From: Burkholderiaceae bacterium
GTDB taxonomy: Bacteria; Pseudomonadota; Gammaproteobacteria; Burkholderiales; Burkholderiaceae_C
Assembly (NCBI GenBank): GCA_017992055.1
Contig: JAGOPK010000020.1
Location: 1 to 64,000, forward strand
Direction of reading: 5' to 3'
DNA length: 64,000 bases
This document shows positions 19,643 to 28,832 of this stretch, in pieces. The notes below the pieces were generated by a model. That model saw nothing but the letters and a program-made list of their open reading frames with translations, had not been told where the DNA came from and did not search any database. Position 1 is the stretch's first letter. Each line of letters begins with the position of its first letter. Position numbers and translations under genes: made by a program.

Positions 19643-20224
19643 ATGAGCTTCACCCTGCCGGCCCTGCCCTACGCCCCCGATGCCCTGGCCCCGCACATGT
19701 CGGCCGAGACCTTCGAGTACCACCACGGCAAGCACCACCAGGCCTATGTCACCAACCTGAACAATCTGGTCGGTGGCACCGAGTTCGCCGGCCTGTCGCT
19801 GGAAGAGATCGTCAAGAAGAGCAGCGGCCCGATCTTCAACAACGCCGCCCAGGTGTGGAACCACACCTTCTTCTGGAACTGCCTGAAGCCCGCCGGCGGT
19901 GGCGAGCCCAAGGGCGCGCTGGCCGCGGCCATCAATGCCAAGTGGGGCAGCTATGCCGCCTTCAAGGAAGCCTTCACCAAGAGCGCGGTGGGCAACTTCG
20001 GTTCCGGCTGGACCTGGCTGGTGAAGAAGGCCGACGGCTCGGTGGACCTGGTCAACACCAGCAATGCCGCCACGCCGCTGACCGGCGCCGACAAGCCGCT
20101 GCTGACCATCGACGTGTGGGAGCATGCCTACTACGTCGACTACCGCAATGCGCGGCCGAAGTTCGTCGAGACCTTCCTGAACAGCCTGGTCAACTGGGAC
20201 TTCGCCGAAGCCAACTTCGCCTGA
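19643..20224 (+). CDS. sodB: Superoxide dismutase, iron type
   Basis: A 193-residue cytoplasmic enzyme converting superoxide to peroxide and oxygen. Metal ligands His27, His74, Asp157 (DVWEH) and His161 are all present. Gln70 in NNAAQVWNH is the second-sphere residue typical of Fe-SODs, whereas Mn-SODs carry it at a different position. It starts 122 bp after xseA and has its own terminator, so it is probably a single-gene unit. Confidence 0.96.
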   Translation: MSFTLPALPYAPDALAPHMSAETFEYHHGKHHQAYVTNLNNLVGGTEFAGLSLEEIVKKSSGPIFNNAAQVWNHTFFWNCLKPAGGGEPKGALAAAINAKWGSYAAFKEAFTKSAVGNFGSGWTWLVKKADGSVDLVNTSNAATPLTGADKPLLTIDVWEHAYYVDYRNARPKFVETFLNSLVNWDFAEANFA

Positions 20225-20261
20225 TCGAACGCGGCCCCGTCCCGGGGCCGGCCGTCAGCGC

Positions 20262-20296
20262 GGGCCGCCCGTCCATGCCGGATGCGCGGCCCTTTT
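20262..20296 (+). terminator. Intrinsic terminator of sodB
   Basis: GGGCCGC (20262-20268) pairs with GCGGCCC (20286-20292) across a 17-base loop and is followed by TTTTCCTTTTCC. A second hairpin without a T-run precedes it at 20233-20249. Confidence 0.6.
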
Positions 20297-20324
20297 CCTT
20301 TTCCGCTTCGCTACCATCGCCGCC

Positions 20325-21008
20325 ATGCGCATCCTGCTGGTCGAAGACGACGCCGCCCTGAGCCTGGGCATCAGCCGGGCCTTCGAGCACGAGGGCTGGC
20401 GCGTCGACGTGCTCGACGACGGCCAGACGGCGATGGCCGAGGGCCTGGCCACGCCCTACGACGTGGTGGTGCTCGACCTGGGCCTGCCGCGGCGCGACGG
20501 CATGGAGGTGCTGCGCCACTGGCGTGCCCGCGGTGCGCGCATGCCGGTGCTGCTGCTGACCGCCCGCGACGAGCTGGCCGACCGCGTGCAGGGCCTGGAT
20601 GCCGGCGCCGACGACTACCTGGCCAAGCCCTTCGACGTGCCCGAGCTGGTGGCGCGGCTGCGCGCGCTGAAGCGCCGCTCCGACGGCCGCGTCGGCGAGC
20701 AGCTGCTGGTCGGCCCGCTGGTGCTGGACCTGGCCCACCGCGAGCTGACCTGCGCCGGCGAGCGCGTGCGCCTGAGCCCGCGCGAGCTGGCCCTGACCCA
20801 GCTGCTGATGCAGCGCGCCGGCCGCGTCGTGCCCAAGGACAGCATCGTGCATGCGCTGTCCAGCTGGGAGGCCGACTTCAGCGAGAACTCGGTCGAGGTC
20901 TATGTGCACCGGCTGCGCAAGCGCTTTGCCGACCTGGGCGTGGCCATCAAGACCGTGCGCGGCTTCGGCTATGTGATGGAGCCGCAGGAACCACCCACCG
21001 AGCCATGA
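20325..21008 (+). CDS. OmpR-family two-component response regulator
   Basis: A 227-residue DNA-binding regulator. The receiver domain (1-115) has the acidic pair Asp8-Asp9, phosphoacceptor Asp51 (VVVLDLGLP) and Lys in LAKPFDVPEL. The C-terminal winged helix (about 130-220) has the OmpR-type LSPRELALTQLLMQ and VEVYVHRLRKRF signatures. It resembles the QseB/PmrA/TctD group. The partner kinase follows with a 4-base overlap (ATGA). The target genes and signal are unknown. Confidence 0.93.
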   Translation: MRILLVEDDAALSLGISRAFEHEGWRVDVLDDGQTAMAEGLATPYDVVVLDLGLPRRDGMEVLRHWRARGARMPVLLLTARDELADRVQGLDAGADDYLAKPFDVPELVARLRALKRRSDGRVGEQLLVGPLVLDLAHRELTCAGERVRLSPRELALTQLLMQRAGRVVPKDSIVHALSSWEADFSENSVEVYVHRLRKRFADLGVAIKTVRGFGYVMEPQEPPTEP

Positions 21009-22453
21009 CGCCCGTGCCGGCGCCCAGCCGCCATGGCCCCAGCCTGCGCCGCCAGCTGCTGCAGCCCCTGGTCTGGGTCTGGGCCCTGGGCATGGCCGTG
21101 GCCATGGGCGGCGCCGTGCTGCTGGCCCACAGCAGCGCCAACCGCGCCTTCGACCGTGGCCTGCAGGACGAGGCCACGGCGCTGGCCGCGCGCGTGGTGT
21201 GGAGCGAGCGTGGTCCGCTGCTGGACCTGACGCGCCAGGCCATGGAACTGGTCACCTGGGACCAGCACGACCGCAATGCCTTTGCGATGGTCGACTTCGA
21301 CGGCGAGGTGCTGGCCGGCGACGGCGGCCTGCCGGTGCTGCCGCTGGCCCAGCGCCGCGCCGCGCGCGAGCAGCCGGTGCTGTTCGACTCGGTGTGGCTG
21401 AACGAACCGGTGCGCGGCGCGGTGTTCTCCATCATGTCGCCGATGCTGGACCGCATGGTCTCGGTGGTGGTGGTCGAGACGCGGCGCCAGCGCGATGCCG
21501 CGGTGCGCGACATCCAGGTCAGCATCGTGCTGCCGGCGCTGGCCCTGGGCACGCTGACCTTTGCGCTGCTGGCCTGGGGCATACGCCGCGGCCTGCAGCC
21601 GCTGACCGAGGTGGCGGCCGAGGTCGCCGCGCGGGGCCCCGACGACTGGCGGCCGCTGGCGCTGGAGCGTGTGCCGGCCGAGGCCGTGCCGCTGATCCAG
21701 CGCATCAACCGCCTGCTCGACGACGTGCAGCATTCCATCGTCGTGCAGCGCCGCTTCATCGCCGATGCCGCGCACCAGCTGCGCACGCCGGTGGCCGGCA
21801 TGCGCGTGCTGCTGCAGGCGCTGGAGCACGAGCTGCCGGCGCCGTCCGAGGCCGCGGGTGCGGCGCGCTGGCAGCCCATCGTCGAGCAGCTGCGCGCCAG
21901 CAACGACCGCATGGCGCGGCTGATCGGCCAGCTGCTGAGCCTGGCGCGCTCGGAAACCGCGCTGGCCCACGATGCCGAGCTGCAGCACCAGGACCTGCTG
22001 CCGGTGGTGCGCGAGGCGCTGGAGCCGCTGGTGCTGCAGGCCCTGGCCCAGGGCCGCAGCATCACGCTGGATACGCCGGTGGACGATGCCGGGGCCGACC
22101 TGCCGGTTGGCGCCCGCGTGCATGCGCTGTGGTTCGGCGAGGTGCTGATCAACCTGGTCGACAACGCGCTGCGCTATGGCGGCGCGCAGATCGGCGTGCG
22201 CGTGGCGCCGGCCGACGACGGCGGCGCCTGCGTGCTGGTCAGCGACGACGGGCCGGGCGTGGCGCCCGAGGAACTGCCGCGGCTGTTCGAGCCGTTCTGG
22301 CGCGGCGACCGCGCCGACCGCCGCAACGACGGCGGCACCGGCCTGGGCCTGGCCATCGCGCGCGAGATCATGACCCGCCTGGGCGGCACGCTGCAGGCGC
22401 GCAGCCGCCCGGAATTCGACGGCATGCTGTTCGAAATTCGCCTGCCGAAGTGA
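21005..22453 (+). CDS. Two-component sensor histidine kinase (QseC/TctE-like)
   Basis: A 482-residue membrane kinase. A first membrane helix (about 22-42) and a second (about 175-195) enclose a periplasmic sensor of about 130 residues. A HAMP-like linker, the phosphoacceptor His257 in ADAAHQLRTP, and the ATP-binding N, G1 and G2 boxes (NLVDNALRYG, DDGPGVAPEE, GGTGLGLAIA) follow. The architecture fits the class that responds to periplasmic signals such as metals or organic acids. It would phosphorylate the regulator encoded directly upstream. Confidence 0.93.
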   Translation: MTPVPAPSRHGPSLRRQLLQPLVWVWALGMAVAMGGAVLLAHSSANRAFDRGLQDEATALAARVVWSERGPLLDLTRQAMELVTWDQHDRNAFAMVDFDGEVLAGDGGLPVLPLAQRRAAREQPVLFDSVWLNEPVRGAVFSIMSPMLDRMVSVVVVETRRQRDAAVRDIQVSIVLPALALGTLTFALLAWGIRRGLQPLTEVAAEVAARGPDDWRPLALERVPAEAVPLIQRINRLLDDVQHSIVVQRRFIADAAHQLRTPVAGMRVLLQALEHELPAPSEAAGAARWQPIVEQLRASNDRMARLIGQLLSLARSETALAHDAELQHQDLLPVVREALEPLVLQALAQGRSITLDTPVDDAGADLPVGARVHALWFGEVLINLVDNALRYGGAQIGVRVAPADDGGACVLVSDDGPGVAPEELPRLFEPFWRGDRADRRNDGGTGLGLAIAREIMTRLGGTLQARSRPEFDGMLFEIRLPK

Positions 22454-22461
22454 CTCGGTGA

Positions 22462-22932
22462 CTACTTCTTCGCGTCCGCCTGGAACGGCGGCCCGCCGAG
22501 CTTGAAGCCGGCCTTGATGCCACGCTTGGCAAACCAGCCCTGGTTCATCTCCAGCGCCAGCCGCACCGGCTTGGCCGAGCAGTGCGAGGCCTCGTCGAAG
22601 GGCTTCATGTCGGCGATGTTGACGATGCGGCCATCGTCGGCGATGAAGGCGATGGACAGCGGCGTGGGCGTGTTCTTCATCCAGAAGCACTGCGGCTGAG
22701 CGTCCTCGAACACGAACAGCATGCCCTCGTGCTGGGCCAGGTCCTTGCGGCCCATCAGGCCGATCTGGCGCTGCTCGGGCGTCATCGCCACCTCGGCGCG
22801 GATGGCGTGCATGCCGGCGGTCAGCTGCACGGCCGGCAGGCGCTGCGGCTGGGGCTGGGCCGACGCCACGGCCGCGGCCAGCAGGCCCGCAGCCCAGGCC
22901 AGGGTGAACCCGGCCGCCTTGACATAGATCAT
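22462..22932 (-). CDS. DUF192-family exported protein
   Basis: A 156-residue protein with an N-terminal signal peptide (cleavage near ASA/QP, residue 25). The DUF192 core covers about 40-150: motifs LMGRKDL, GMLFVF and FWMKNTP are the family hallmarks. Function is unknown. I chose the ATG at 22932 because it gives a clean signal peptide. The gene is divergent from ccoI, with only 46 bp between the starts, and convergent with the histidine kinase. Confidence 0.85.
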   Translation of the reverse strand: MIYVKAAGFTLAWAAGLLAAAVASAQPQPQRLPAVQLTAGMHAIRAEVAMTPEQRQIGLMGRKDLAQHEGMLFVFEDAQPQCFWMKNTPTPLSIAFIADDGRIVNIADMKPFDEASHCSAKPVRLALEMNQGWFAKRGIKAGFKLGGPPFQADAKK

Positions 22933-22978
22933 GCTGTACCCTAGTGAGAACCAGTAGATTGGCGGGCAATATTTCACC

Positions 22979-25324
22979 ATGCCCACTGCTGCCAGCCTTT
23001 CAGTTTCAGCCCGCGTCGGCGACCTGCCCGTTGAGCCCGCCGACGACCTGTCTGTGCTGGACGATCCGGTCGAGCAGCGCCGCTTCACGCGCTATGCCGC
23101 CGATGCGCTGGCCGGCGGCCAGCCGTCCTGGGCCGAATCCGCGCTGCGCCTGAGCGGCATGCACTGCGCGGCCTGCGCCGGCAGCATCGAGGCCGCCCTG
23201 CACGGCGTGCCCGGTGTCATCGAGGCCCAGGTCAGCGCCGCCGGCGAGCGTGCCCTGGTGCGCTGGCGGCCAGGGCAGGGCAGTGTGGCGGCGATGGTGC
23301 GGGCCATCCGCCACGCCGGCTACGACGCCACGCCCGATGCAGCGGCCGGGTCGCGGGCCCAGCGCACGGCCGAGCAGCGCCAGGCCATCTGGCGGCTGTT
23401 CGTCGCCGCCTTCTGCATGATGCAGGTGATGATGATGGCCACGCCCAGCTACATCGCCCACCGCGACGAGCTGGCGCCCGACCTCGCCCAGCTGCTCAAC
23501 TGGGGCAGCTGGCTGCTGACCCTGCCGGTGATGGTGTTTTCGGCCGGGCCGTTTTTCAGCGGCGCCTGGCGCAGCCTGCGCCAGCGCCGCATCGGCATGG
23601 ACGTGCCGGTGGCCCTGGGCCTGGCGGTGGCCTTTGTCGCCAGCAGCGGTGCCACCTTCGATCCGCAGGGCATCTTCGGCCACGAGGTGTATTTCGACTC
23701 GGTGACCATGTTCGTCAGCTTCCTGCTGGCCGGCCGCCTGCTGGAAACGCGGGCCCGGCACCGCGTGGCCCAGGTGCTGGAGTCGGCCCTGGCCGGCATG
23801 CCCGAGACCGCCGAGCGCCTGCTGGACGACGGCGGCGACGAGGGCCGGGGCGCCTGGCGCACCGAGACCGTCAGCGTGCAGCGCCTGGTGGCCGGCGATC
23901 GGGTGCTGGTGCCGGTGGGCCAGGCCTTTCCCGGCGACGGCCAGGTGCTGGACGGCGAGACCCGCGCCGACGAATCCCTGCTCACCGGCGAGAGTGCGCC
24001 GGTGGCCAAGCCGACCGGCGCCAGCGTGGTGGCCGGCAGCATCAACCTGGGTGCGCCGGTGCGGGTGCGGCTGGCGCGGGTGGGCGAGGACACGCGCCTG
24101 GCCGGCATCGTGGCCCTGATGCGCGATGCCATGAGCCAGCGCCCGGCGCTGGCGCGCACCGCCGACCGCATCGCCGGGCCGTTTCTGTGGACGGTGCTGC
24201 TGCTGGCCGCCGGCGCGGCCGCGGTGTGGAGCCTGATCGATCCGTCGCGTGCGGTGTGGGTGGCGGTGGCGGTGCTGATCGTCACCTGCCCCTGCGCGCT
24301 GTCGCTGGCCGCGCCCTCGGCCCTGCTGGCCGCGGCCAGCGCGCTGGCGCGGCGTGGCGTGCTGCTGCAGCGCCTCGATGCGCTGGAGGCGCTGACGCGG
24401 GTGCAGCGCCTGTACCTGGACAAGACCGGCACCGTCACCGACGCGGCGCTGCACTGCCTGGGCGCGCAGCGCCTGGCCGCGCCCACGGCCGCCGTGCCGC
24501 AGGACGAGGCCCAGTTGCAGGCCGAGGCCGCGGCGCTGGCCGCCTGGTCGGCCCATCCGCTGTCCAAGGCCCTGGTCGCGGCCACGCCGCGGCCGGCGGC
24601 GGCCGACACCTGGAGCCAGGTGCAGGAACTGCCTGGCCAGGGCCTGCAGGCCTGCGATGCCCAGGGCCGGCTGTGGCGCCTGGGCGCACCGTCCTTCGTC
24701 GCCCCGGGCGATGCGCGGGCGGCGCTCGACGGCCGGGCCGAAGGCGCCACGGTCTGGTTCGGGCCGCAGCAGCAGTCGCTGATCGCCTTCCGCTTCGACG
24801 AGGCCTTGCGCGCCGATGCCGCCCAGGCCGTGCGCGCGCTGCGCGCCGATGGCGTGGCCGTGCTGCTGCTGTCGGGCGACCGGCCCGAGCGTGCCCAGCG
24901 CATGGGCGCGCGCCTGGGCGTGGATGCGGTGATCGGCGGCGCCACGCCCGAGGACAAGCTGGCCGAGGTGGCGCGCGCCCAGGCCGAGGGCCGGGTGGTG
25001 GCCATGGTCGGCGACGGCATCAACGATGCGCCGGTGCTGGCCCGGGCCGATGTCTCGCTGGCCATGGGCCAGGGCGCGCTGGTGGCGCGGGCCCAGGCCG
25101 ATGCGGTGATCGCCTCGGGCCGGCTGGCCGACATCGCCGCCGCGCGCAGCCTGGCCCGGCGCACGCTGCGCGTGGTGCACCAGAACCTGGCCTGGGCCGC
25201 GGCCTACAACCTGACCTGCATTCCGCTGGCCCTGCTGGGCTGGCTGCCGCCCTGGGCCGCCGGCCTGGGCATGGCGCTCAGCTCGCTGGGCGTGATTGCC
25301 AACGCGCTGCGGCTGGCGCGCTGA
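22979..25324 (+). CDS. ccoI: Copper-translocating P1B-type ATPase for cbb3 oxidase assembly
   Basis: A 781-residue inner-membrane ATPase that exports copper for the CuB centre of the cbb3 oxidase. An N-terminal HMA domain carries the copper-binding GMHCAAC (Cys63, Cys66). The transmembrane CPC motif is at 437-439, the phosphorylated Asp481 lies in DKTGT, and the hinge GDGINDAP follows. The location directly before ccoS and ccoN assigns it to the CcoI/FixI group rather than general copper detoxification. An N-terminal extension of about 55 residues before the HMA domain is of no known function. Confidence 0.94.
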   Translation: MPTAASLSVSARVGDLPVEPADDLSVLDDPVEQRRFTRYAADALAGGQPSWAESALRLSGMHCAACAGSIEAALHGVPGVIEAQVSAAGERALVRWRPGQGSVAAMVRAIRHAGYDATPDAAAGSRAQRTAEQRQAIWRLFVAAFCMMQVMMMATPSYIAHRDELAPDLAQLLNWGSWLLTLPVMVFSAGPFFSGAWRSLRQRRIGMDVPVALGLAVAFVASSGATFDPQGIFGHEVYFDSVTMFVSFLLAGRLLETRARHRVAQVLESALAGMPETAERLLDDGGDEGRGAWRTETVSVQRLVAGDRVLVPVGQAFPGDGQVLDGETRADESLLTGESAPVAKPTGASVVAGSINLGAPVRVRLARVGEDTRLAGIVALMRDAMSQRPALARTADRIAGPFLWTVLLLAAGAAAVWSLIDPSRAVWVAVAVLIVTCPCALSLAAPSALLAAASALARRGVLLQRLDALEALTRVQRLYLDKTGTVTDAALHCLGAQRLAAPTAAVPQDEAQLQAEAAALAAWSAHPLSKALVAATPRPAAADTWSQVQELPGQGLQACDAQGRLWRLGAPSFVAPGDARAALDGRAEGATVWFGPQQQSLIAFRFDEALRADAAQAVRALRADGVAVLLLSGDRPERAQRMGARLGVDAVIGGATPEDKLAEVARAQAEGRVVAMVGDGINDAPVLARADVSLAMGQGALVARAQADAVIASGRLADIAAARSLARRTLRVVHQNLAWAAAYNLTCIPLALLGWLPPWAAGLGMALSSLGVIANALRLAR

Positions 25325-25346
25325 AGCGGCATCCCGCCCGGCCTCC

Positions 25347-25586
25347 ATGGACATCCTCTACCTGCTGATCCCGCTGTCGGCCGTGCTGGTGCTGGCCATC
25401 ATCGGCGTGTTCGGCTGGGCCGTGCACCGCGGCCAGTTCGACGACCTGGAGCGCGAGGGCCAGCGCATCCTGGAGGCCGAGGCACCCGGCGATGGATCGG
25501 CGGTTGACACCGATCAACCCCCGGCCAGAGCGGCTCCCGAACAATGCCCTGATCGTCAGTCCGGTCTTTCCCGAACGCTGAAGTGA
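25347..25586 (+). CDS. ccoS: Cbb3 oxidase maturation protein CcoS
   Basis: A 79-residue single-span membrane protein ([20 protein letters not shown]) followed by the family pattern [14 protein letters not shown]. CcoS is needed for cofactor insertion into the cbb3 oxidase. Its C-terminal tail is extended (about 25 residues, Pro/Ala-rich), and the DNA encoding it contains a near-perfect FNR box, so part of the tail may be constrained by regulation rather than protein function. Confidence 0.92.
   Translation: MDILYLLIPLSAVLVLAIIGVFGWAVHRGQFDDLEREGQRILEAEAPGDGSAVDTDQPPARAAPEQCPDRQSGLSRTLK
25504..25517 (+). promoter_or_regulatory. FNR/ANR-type box upstream of ccoN
   Basis: TTGAC-ACCG-ATCAA matches the FNR consensus TTGAT-N4-ATCAA at 9 of 10 defined positions. 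It lies inside ccoS, about 90 bp before ccoN, a suitable distance for oxygen-responsive activation of ccoNOQP. The regulator encoded at 30930-31688 is the obvious candidate. Confidence 0.75.
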
Positions 25587-25605
25587 ACTCTTGAAGGAGG
25601 AGTCC

Positions 25606-27045
25606 ATGTCCAACCCATCCACGTCCACCACAGCGGTGTACAGCGACACGGTCGTCAGACTGTTTGCGCTGGTCGCCGTGCTGTGGGGCATCGTGGGCAT
25701 GCTCGTCGGTGTGATCATCGCGGCACAGCTCACCTGGCCCGAACTCAACCTGGGCATTCCCTGGCTCAGCTATGGCCGCCTGCGGCCGCTGCACACCAAT
25801 GCGGTGATCTTCGCCTTCGGTGGCTCGGCGCTGTTCGCCACCAGCTACCACGTGGTGCAGCGCACCTGCCAGACCAAGCTGTTCCTGCCCGGGCTGGCCA
25901 TGTTCACCTTCATCGGCTGGCAGATCGTCATCGTCGCCGCGGCCATCACCCTGCCGCTGGGCATGACCCAGGGCAAGGAATACGCCGAGCTGGAATGGCC
26001 CATCGACCTGCTGATCGCCGCCGTCTGGGTGGCCTATGCGGTGGTGTTCTTCGGCACCGTGGGCACGCGCAAGGTGCGCCACATCTACGTGGCCAACTGG
26101 TTCTTCGGCGCCTTCATCCTCGCCGTGGCCCTGCTGCACATCGTCAACAGCGCGGCCATCCCGGTGGACCTGACCAAGAGCTACTCGGCCTATGCCGGCG
26201 TGCAGGACGCGATGGTGCAGTGGTGGTACGGCCACAACGCGGTGGGCTTCTTCCTGACCGCGGGCTTCCTGGGGATGATGTACTACTACATCCCCAAGCA
26301 GGCCGGCCGCCCGGTGTACAGCTACCGGCTGTCCATCGTGCACTTCTGGGCGCTGATCTTCACCTACATGTGGGCCGGCCCCCACCACCTGCACTACACC
26401 GCGCTGCCCGACTGGGCGCAGTCGATCGGCATGATCTTCAGCCTGGTGCTGCTGGCGCCCAGCTGGGGCGGCATGATCAACGGCATCATGACCCTGTCGG
26501 GGGCCTGGAACAAGCTGCGTGACGACCCGATCCTGAAGTTCCTGATCGTCAGCCTGTCGTTCTACGGCATGAGCACCTTCGAGGGCCCGATGATGTCGAT
26601 CAAGACCGTGAATGCGCTGTCGCACTACACGGACTGGACCGTCGGCCATGTGCACTCGGGCGCGCTGGGCTGGGTGGGCCTGATCTCGATGGGCTCGCTG
26701 TACTACCTGATCCCGCGCATGTACGGCAAGAAGCAGATGTTCAGCACCAAGGCCATCGAGCTGCACTTCTGGGTGGCCACCATCGGCATCGTGCTGTACA
26801 TCGCCGCGATGTGGATCGCCGGCGTGATGCAGGGCCTGATGTGGCGCGCGGTCAACCCCGACGGCACCCTGGTCTACAGCTTCGTCGAGAGCGTCAAGGC
26901 CACCTTCCCGTTCTATGTCATCCGCCTGGGTGGTGGCCTGCTCTACCTGAGCGGCATGATCATCATGGCCTGGAACGTGATCATGACGGTGCGTGGCACC
27001 CAGCCGGCCCAGGCGCGCATCCCCGCCGCCCTGGCCCACGCCTGA
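25606..27045 (+). CDS. ccoN: Cytochrome c oxidase cbb3-type subunit I
   Basis: A 479-residue, 12-helix catalytic subunit binding haem b and the haem b3-CuB centre where oxygen is reduced. Conserved features include LRPLHTNAV with a haem His, [15 protein letters not shown] around Cu[17 protein letters not shown], and [13 protein letters not shown]. The start at 25606 has a strong AAGGAGGAG ribosome-binding site. An ATG 5 codons upstream would include that site in the coding sequence and is rejected. First gene of ccoNOQP. Confidence 0.97.
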   Translation: MSNPSTSTTAVYSDTVVRLFALVAVLWGIVGMLVGVIIAAQLTWPELNLGIPWLSYGRLRPLHTNAVIFAFGGSALFATSYHVVQRTCQTKLFLPGLAMFTFIGWQIVIVAAAITLPLGMTQGKEYAELEWPIDLLIAAVWVAYAVVFFGTVGTRKVRHIYVANWFFGAFILAVALLHIVNSAAIPVDLTKSYSAYAGVQDAMVQWWYGHNAVGFFLTAGFLGMMYYYIPKQAGRPVYSYRLSIVHFWALIFTYMWAGPHHLHYTALPDWAQSIGMIFSLVLLAPSWGGMINGIMTLSGAWNKLRDDPILKFLIVSLSFYGMSTFEGPMMSIKTVNALSHYTDWTVGHVHSGALGWVGLISMGSLYYLIPRMYGKKQMFSTKAIELHFWVATIGIVLYIAAMWIAGVMQGLMWRAVNPDGTLVYSFVESVKATFPFYVIRLGGGLLYLSGMIIMAWNVIMTVRGTQPAQARIPAALAHA

Positions 27046-27070
27046 GCGTCCGCACAAGGAGAACAAAGCC

Positions 27071-27694
27071 ATGGCCAACCATGCACACAGCCCTGTCGGT
27101 CACGAGAAGATCGAGACCAGCAACTTCCTGATGATCGTGCTGATCCTGCTGGCCGTCGCCTTCGGCGGCCTGGTGGAGATCGTGCCGCTGTTCTTCCAGC
27201 GCAGCACCACCCAGCCGGTCGAGGGGCTCAAGCCCTATACGCCGCTGCAGCTGGCCGGGCGCGACGTCTACCTGCGCGAGGGCTGCTACAACTGCCACTC
27301 GCAGATGGTGCGCCCGTTCCGCGCCGAGACGCTGCGCTACGGTCCTTACTCGACCGCCGGCGAGTTCGTCTACGACCATCCGTTCCAGTGGGGCAGCAAG
27401 CGCACCGGCCCGGACCTGCACCGCGTCGGCGGCCGCTACTCCGACGAGTGGCACCGCGTGCACCTGAACAACCCGCGCGACGTGGTGCCCGAGTCCAACA
27501 TGCCGGCCTATCCCTGGCTGGAAAAGGCCACCGTCGCGCCCGAGGGCATGGCGCCGCGCATGAAGGCGCTGCGCGTGGTCGGCGTGCCCTACAGCGATGA
27601 CGAGATCGCCAAGGCCGGCGAGGCGGTCAAGGGCAAGACGGAGATGGAGGCGGTGATCGCCTACCTGCAGGTGCTGGGCACGGCCCGCAAGTGA
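27071..27694 (+). CDS. ccoO: Cytochrome c oxidase cbb3-type subunit II (mono-haem cytochrome c)
   Basis: A 207-residue subunit anchored by one N-terminal helix (about 18-38), with a periplasmic cytochrome c domain. One haem site, CYNCH (Cys72-His76), is followed by the family motif [18 protein letters not shown]. It transfers electrons from CcoP towards CcoN. It starts 25 bp after ccoN. Confidence 0.97.
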   Translation: MANHAHSPVGHEKIETSNFLMIVLILLAVAFGGLVEIVPLFFQRSTTQPVEGLKPYTPLQLAGRDVYLREGCYNCHSQMVRPFRAETLRYGPYSTAGEFVYDHPFQWGSKRTGPDLHRVGGRYSDEWHRVHLNNPRDVVPESNMPAYPWLEKATVAPEGMAPRMKALRVVGVPYSDDEIAKAGEAVKGKTEMEAVIAYLQVLGTARK

Positions 27695-27728
27695 TTCCTG
27701 CATCGACCCGTCCAAGGATCTGAGCATC

Positions 27729-27908
27729 ATGGAACTGAACGATCTGCGCAGCGGTGTCACGCTGCTGTCCTTCCTGGCCTTCATCGGCATCGTGGTCTGG
27801 GCCTGGTCGGCCCGCCGGCGCGAAGACTTCGACCGCGCGGCGCAGCTGGCGCTGCAGGACGACGACATCGACGCCGCCGCGCAGCGTTCGCAAGGAGCAA
27901 GGCAATGA
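27729..27908 (+). CDS. ccoQ: Cbb3-type oxidase small subunit CcoQ/FixQ
   Basis: A short 59-residue frame between ccoO and ccoP: a single membrane helix (LLSFLAFIGIVVWAWSA) followed by a charged cytoplasmic tail (RREDFDRAAQLAL), as in CcoQ, which stabilises the oxidase complex. It starts 34 bp after ccoO, and its stop overlaps the ccoP ATG by 4 bases. Confidence 0.9.
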   Translation: MELNDLRSGVTLLSFLAFIGIVVWAWSARRREDFDRAAQLALQDDDIDAAAQRSQGARQ

Positions 27909-28822
27909 GCGATTTCATCAACAGCGGCTGGTCGCTGTTTGTCGCCGGCATCACCGTCGCCGGTCTGGTCTTCTGCATCTTCGTGCTGATCGTGGCCAGC
28001 AAGCGCAAGGTGATGGCCAACGACAACACCACCGGCCACGTCTGGGACGAAGACCTGCGCGAGCTGAACAACCCGCTGCCGCGCTGGTGGCTGTGGCTGT
28101 TCGTCATCACCGTGGTCTTCGCCGCCATCTACCTGGCGCTGTACCCGGGTCTTGGCACCAACGCGGGCACCTTCAAGTGGACCAGCACCGGCCAGTGGGA
28201 GGCCGAGCAGGCCAAGGCCCATGCGGCCATGGCCCCGGTGTACGAGAAGTTCAAGGGCCAGTCGGCCGCCGACCTGGCCAAGGACCCGGCCGCGATGGGC
28301 ATTGGCGAGCGCCTGTTCGTCAACAACTGCGCCCAGTGCCATGGCTCGGACGCGCGTGGCAGCAAGGGCTTTCCCAACCTGACCGATGCCGACTGGCTGG
28401 GCGGCAGCGGCGCCGAGTACGTGGCCACCACCATCACCAAGGGCCGCCAGGGCATGATGCCGCCGATGGCCGCCGCGGTGGGTTCGGCCGAGGACCTGAA
28501 GAACGTGGCCAACTATGTGCTGAGCCTGTCGGGCAGCCCGCACAACAACGTCGCCGCCCAGCTGGGCAAGGCCAAGTACGCGGCCTGCGCGGCCTGCCAC
28601 GGCCCGGACGGCAAGGGCAACCAGGCCCTGGGTGCACCCAACCTGAGCGACAAGGTCTGGCTGCACGGCTGGGGCGAAGAAGCCATCACCGCGATGGTCG
28701 TCAACGGCAAGACCAATGTCATGCCGGCCTTCGAGAAGCGCCTGACGCCCGAGCAGGTGCAGGTGCTGGCCGCCTACGTCTGGAACCTGTCGCAGACGAC
28801 CGCGGTGGCCGCTGCCAAGTGA
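27905..28822 (+). CDS. ccoP: Cytochrome c oxidase cbb3-type subunit III (di-haem cytochrome c)
   Basis: A 305-residue subunit with two membrane helices (about 10-30 and 60-80). Two haem c sites follow in the periplasm: CAQCH (Cys142-His146) and CAACH (Cys228-His232). It accepts electrons from soluble cytochromes and passes them to CcoO. The HVWDEDLRELNNPLPRWW stretch between the helices is characteristic. Translation is coupled to ccoQ through the ATGA overlap. Confidence 0.97.
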   Translation: MSDFINSGWSLFVAGITVAGLVFCIFVLIVASKRKVMANDNTTGHVWDEDLRELNNPLPRWWLWLFVITVVFAAIYLALYPGLGTNAGTFKWTSTGQWEAEQAKAHAAMAPVYEKFKGQSAADLAKDPAAMGIGERLFVNNCAQCHGSDARGSKGFPNLTDADWLGGSGAEYVATTITKGRQGMMPPMAAAVGSAEDLKNVANYVLSLSGSPHNNVAAQLGKAKYAACAACHGPDGKGNQALGAPNLSDKVWLHGWGEEAITAMVVNGKTNVMPAFEKRLTPEQVQVLAAYVWNLSQTTAVAAAK

Positions 28823-28832
28823 TGCGGCCGGC

